NCBI GenBank assembly: GCA_030637455.1
Contig: DAOWGL010000069.1
Coordinates: 1-5,558 of the forward strand
Direction: 5' to 3'
Source: Candidatus Nitrosopumilus sp.
Lineage (GTDB): Archaea; Thermoproteota; Nitrososphaeria; Nitrososphaerales; Nitrosopumilaceae
Length of the DNA stretch: 5,558 bases
A program made the translations under genes and the position numbers. A model generated the notes under the pieces. It saw only the letters and a list, made by a program, of their open reading frames with translations, searched no databases and was not told where the DNA came from. This document shows positions 4,944 through 5,558 of the stretch, piece by piece; position 1 is the stretch's first letter; each line of letters starts with the position of its first letter.

Positions 4944-4950
4944 CTTTATA
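4944..4950 (-). promoter_or_regulatory. TATA-like box of the L30e-nusA-S12-S7 operon
   Basis: The minus strand reads TATAAAG here, centred 35 bases before the L30e ATG. Transcription would start about 25 bases downstream, near 4922, leaving a leader of roughly ten bases that includes AAGGAAAA. Its position after the TPR gene's oligo-T tract supports an independent operon promoter. Confidence 0.5.
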
Positions 4951-4959
4951 GGTTTATTG

Positions 4960-4965
4960 AAAAAA
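4960..4965 (-). terminator. Oligo-T terminator after the TPR gene
   Basis: The minus strand reads TTTTTT 21 bases after the TPR gene stop (4987) and just before the L30e promoter. No hairpin accompanies it, as is usual in archaea. It would separate the TPR transcript from the ribosomal operon. Confidence 0.4.
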
Positions 4966-4986
4966 TGTGCGTAGTATTTTAGGAAA

Positions 4987-5558
4987 TCAATTTAGAAAAC
5001 CAAATAGAGAACCCAAAGTTGAAAATGCAATTCCTATTTCATCAAAAAAATTACTCGGCTTTTGTTTTTCTAAATCTAAAATTGTGACATTTTTAGAAAC
5101 GGGGGATTTCGGATCAAATGTATTTTCAACATTAGATAAAGAGGAGGTTCGGTCAATATCAAAATTTGAGGATAAAACAATTTCAAGATTTTTTCTGGCT
5201 GTTAGATAATTTGGATTTTGTTCCAAAATTTTATCATACAAGAAAACAGCATCATTGTAATTTCCTAAATTAGCAAGGGCATTTGCTTTGTTATTTTTGG
5301 CAGGGAGAAAACTAGGATCAATTTTGATAGCGTGATCATAATACACAATAGCCTCAGAATAATAGCCTAATTTTCCTAGAGTAGAACCCTTGTTGACAAG
5401 TATTTCAACATCATTTGGATTATCCACTAAAGATTCATTGAAGAAATTCAATGAACTATCAAAATTACATAGTCTGTATAATGCAGGACCCATTCCATCG
5501 TAATATGAGATGGTATCAGTGTAAGTACTTGAATCACATTCTAATTTAATTTGGTTTA
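4987..5558 (-). CDS. TPR-repeat protein, partial (N-terminus beyond window)
   Basis: The frame is open from the right edge, with 189 codons visible. An internal Met at 5493 could be mistaken for the start, but the sense reading continues 21 codons upstream of it to the edge, so the gene is 5'-truncated. It contains two full tetratricopeptide repeats with the W/L-G-Y-A-F-A-P spacing: visible residues 49-82 (NKGSTLGKLGYYSEAIVYYD...IDPS) and 83-116 (NKANALANLGNYNDAVFLYD...NPN). A degenerate repeat precedes them (about 15-48) and a half repeat follows. TPRs are protein-binding scaffolds. After the repeats comes a low-complexity Ser/Asn/Asp linker (128-165) and a hydrophobic end, IGIAFSTLGSLFGFLN, which could be a short membrane anchor or amphipathic helix. 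No partner can be named. The gene ends 74 bases before the L30e start and is probably a separate transcript. Confidence 0.85.
   Translation of the reverse strand, partial: NQIKLECDSSTYTDTISYYDGMGPALYRLCNFDSSLNFFNESLVDNPNDVEILVNKGSTLGKLGYYSEAIVYYDHAIKIDPSFLPAKNNKANALANLGNYNDAVFLYDKILEQNPNYLTARKNLEIVLSSNFDIDRTSSLSNVENTFDPKSPVSKNVTILDLEKQKPSNFFDEIGIAFSTLGSLFGFLN

Noticed and set aside
4967..5209. Plus-strand open frame opposite the TPR gene
   Set aside because: The minus-strand frame has clear TPR repeats and runs to the window edge; this frame is its shadow.

Overview
The window looks like an AT-rich archaeal chromosome, most probably an ammonia-oxidising Nitrososphaerota (Thaumarchaeota) of the Nitrosopumilus type. 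The support is the gene order L30e - NusA-like KH protein - S12 - S7, archaeal-type S7 and S12 proteins, a tRNA-Gln with a short intron in the anticodon loop and no encoded CCA, TATA-like boxes about 25-30 bases before starts, TTG starts, and oligo-T stretches after genes. The genus is an inference.

Layout. 1-491 (minus): 5' part of a nitroreductase-family gene, cut by the left edge. 492-786: gene-free; its middle (about 539-665) is richer in G+C than its flanks and full of inverted and direct repeats, so it may encode a structured RNA. 787-1800 (plus): a short geranylgeranyl-reductase-like flavoprotein with a TTG start. It converges on and overlaps by 4 bases a YkgJ-type cysteine-cluster protein (1797-2501, minus, TTG start). 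That gene diverges from a small unrecognised protein (about 2528-2857, plus). The gap between the two holds a perfect 9-base-arm palindrome covering both presumed core promoters. 2903-2990 (plus): tRNA-Gln(CUG) with a 15-base intron. 3017-4912 (minus): ribosomal operon in transcription order L30e, nusA-like, S12, S7. 4987-5558 (minus): 3' part of a TPR-repeat protein, cut by the right edge.

How it works together. The minus-strand operon supplies translation components. L30e has its own TATA box, and S12 and S7 are tightly coupled, with Shine-Dalgarno sequences at or overlapping the end of the preceding gene. S7 runs convergently toward the tRNA-Gln gene, with an A/T-rich terminator-like gap of 26 bases between them. 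The left half is a set of single-gene units (redox enzyme, isoprenoid/lipid-type reductase, metal-cluster protein, small possible regulator).

No CRISPR array, insertion sequence, defence island or phage module was seen. The two places that ordinary annotation does not explain are the structured intergenic island at 539-665 and the palindromic divergent promoter at 2512-2534.
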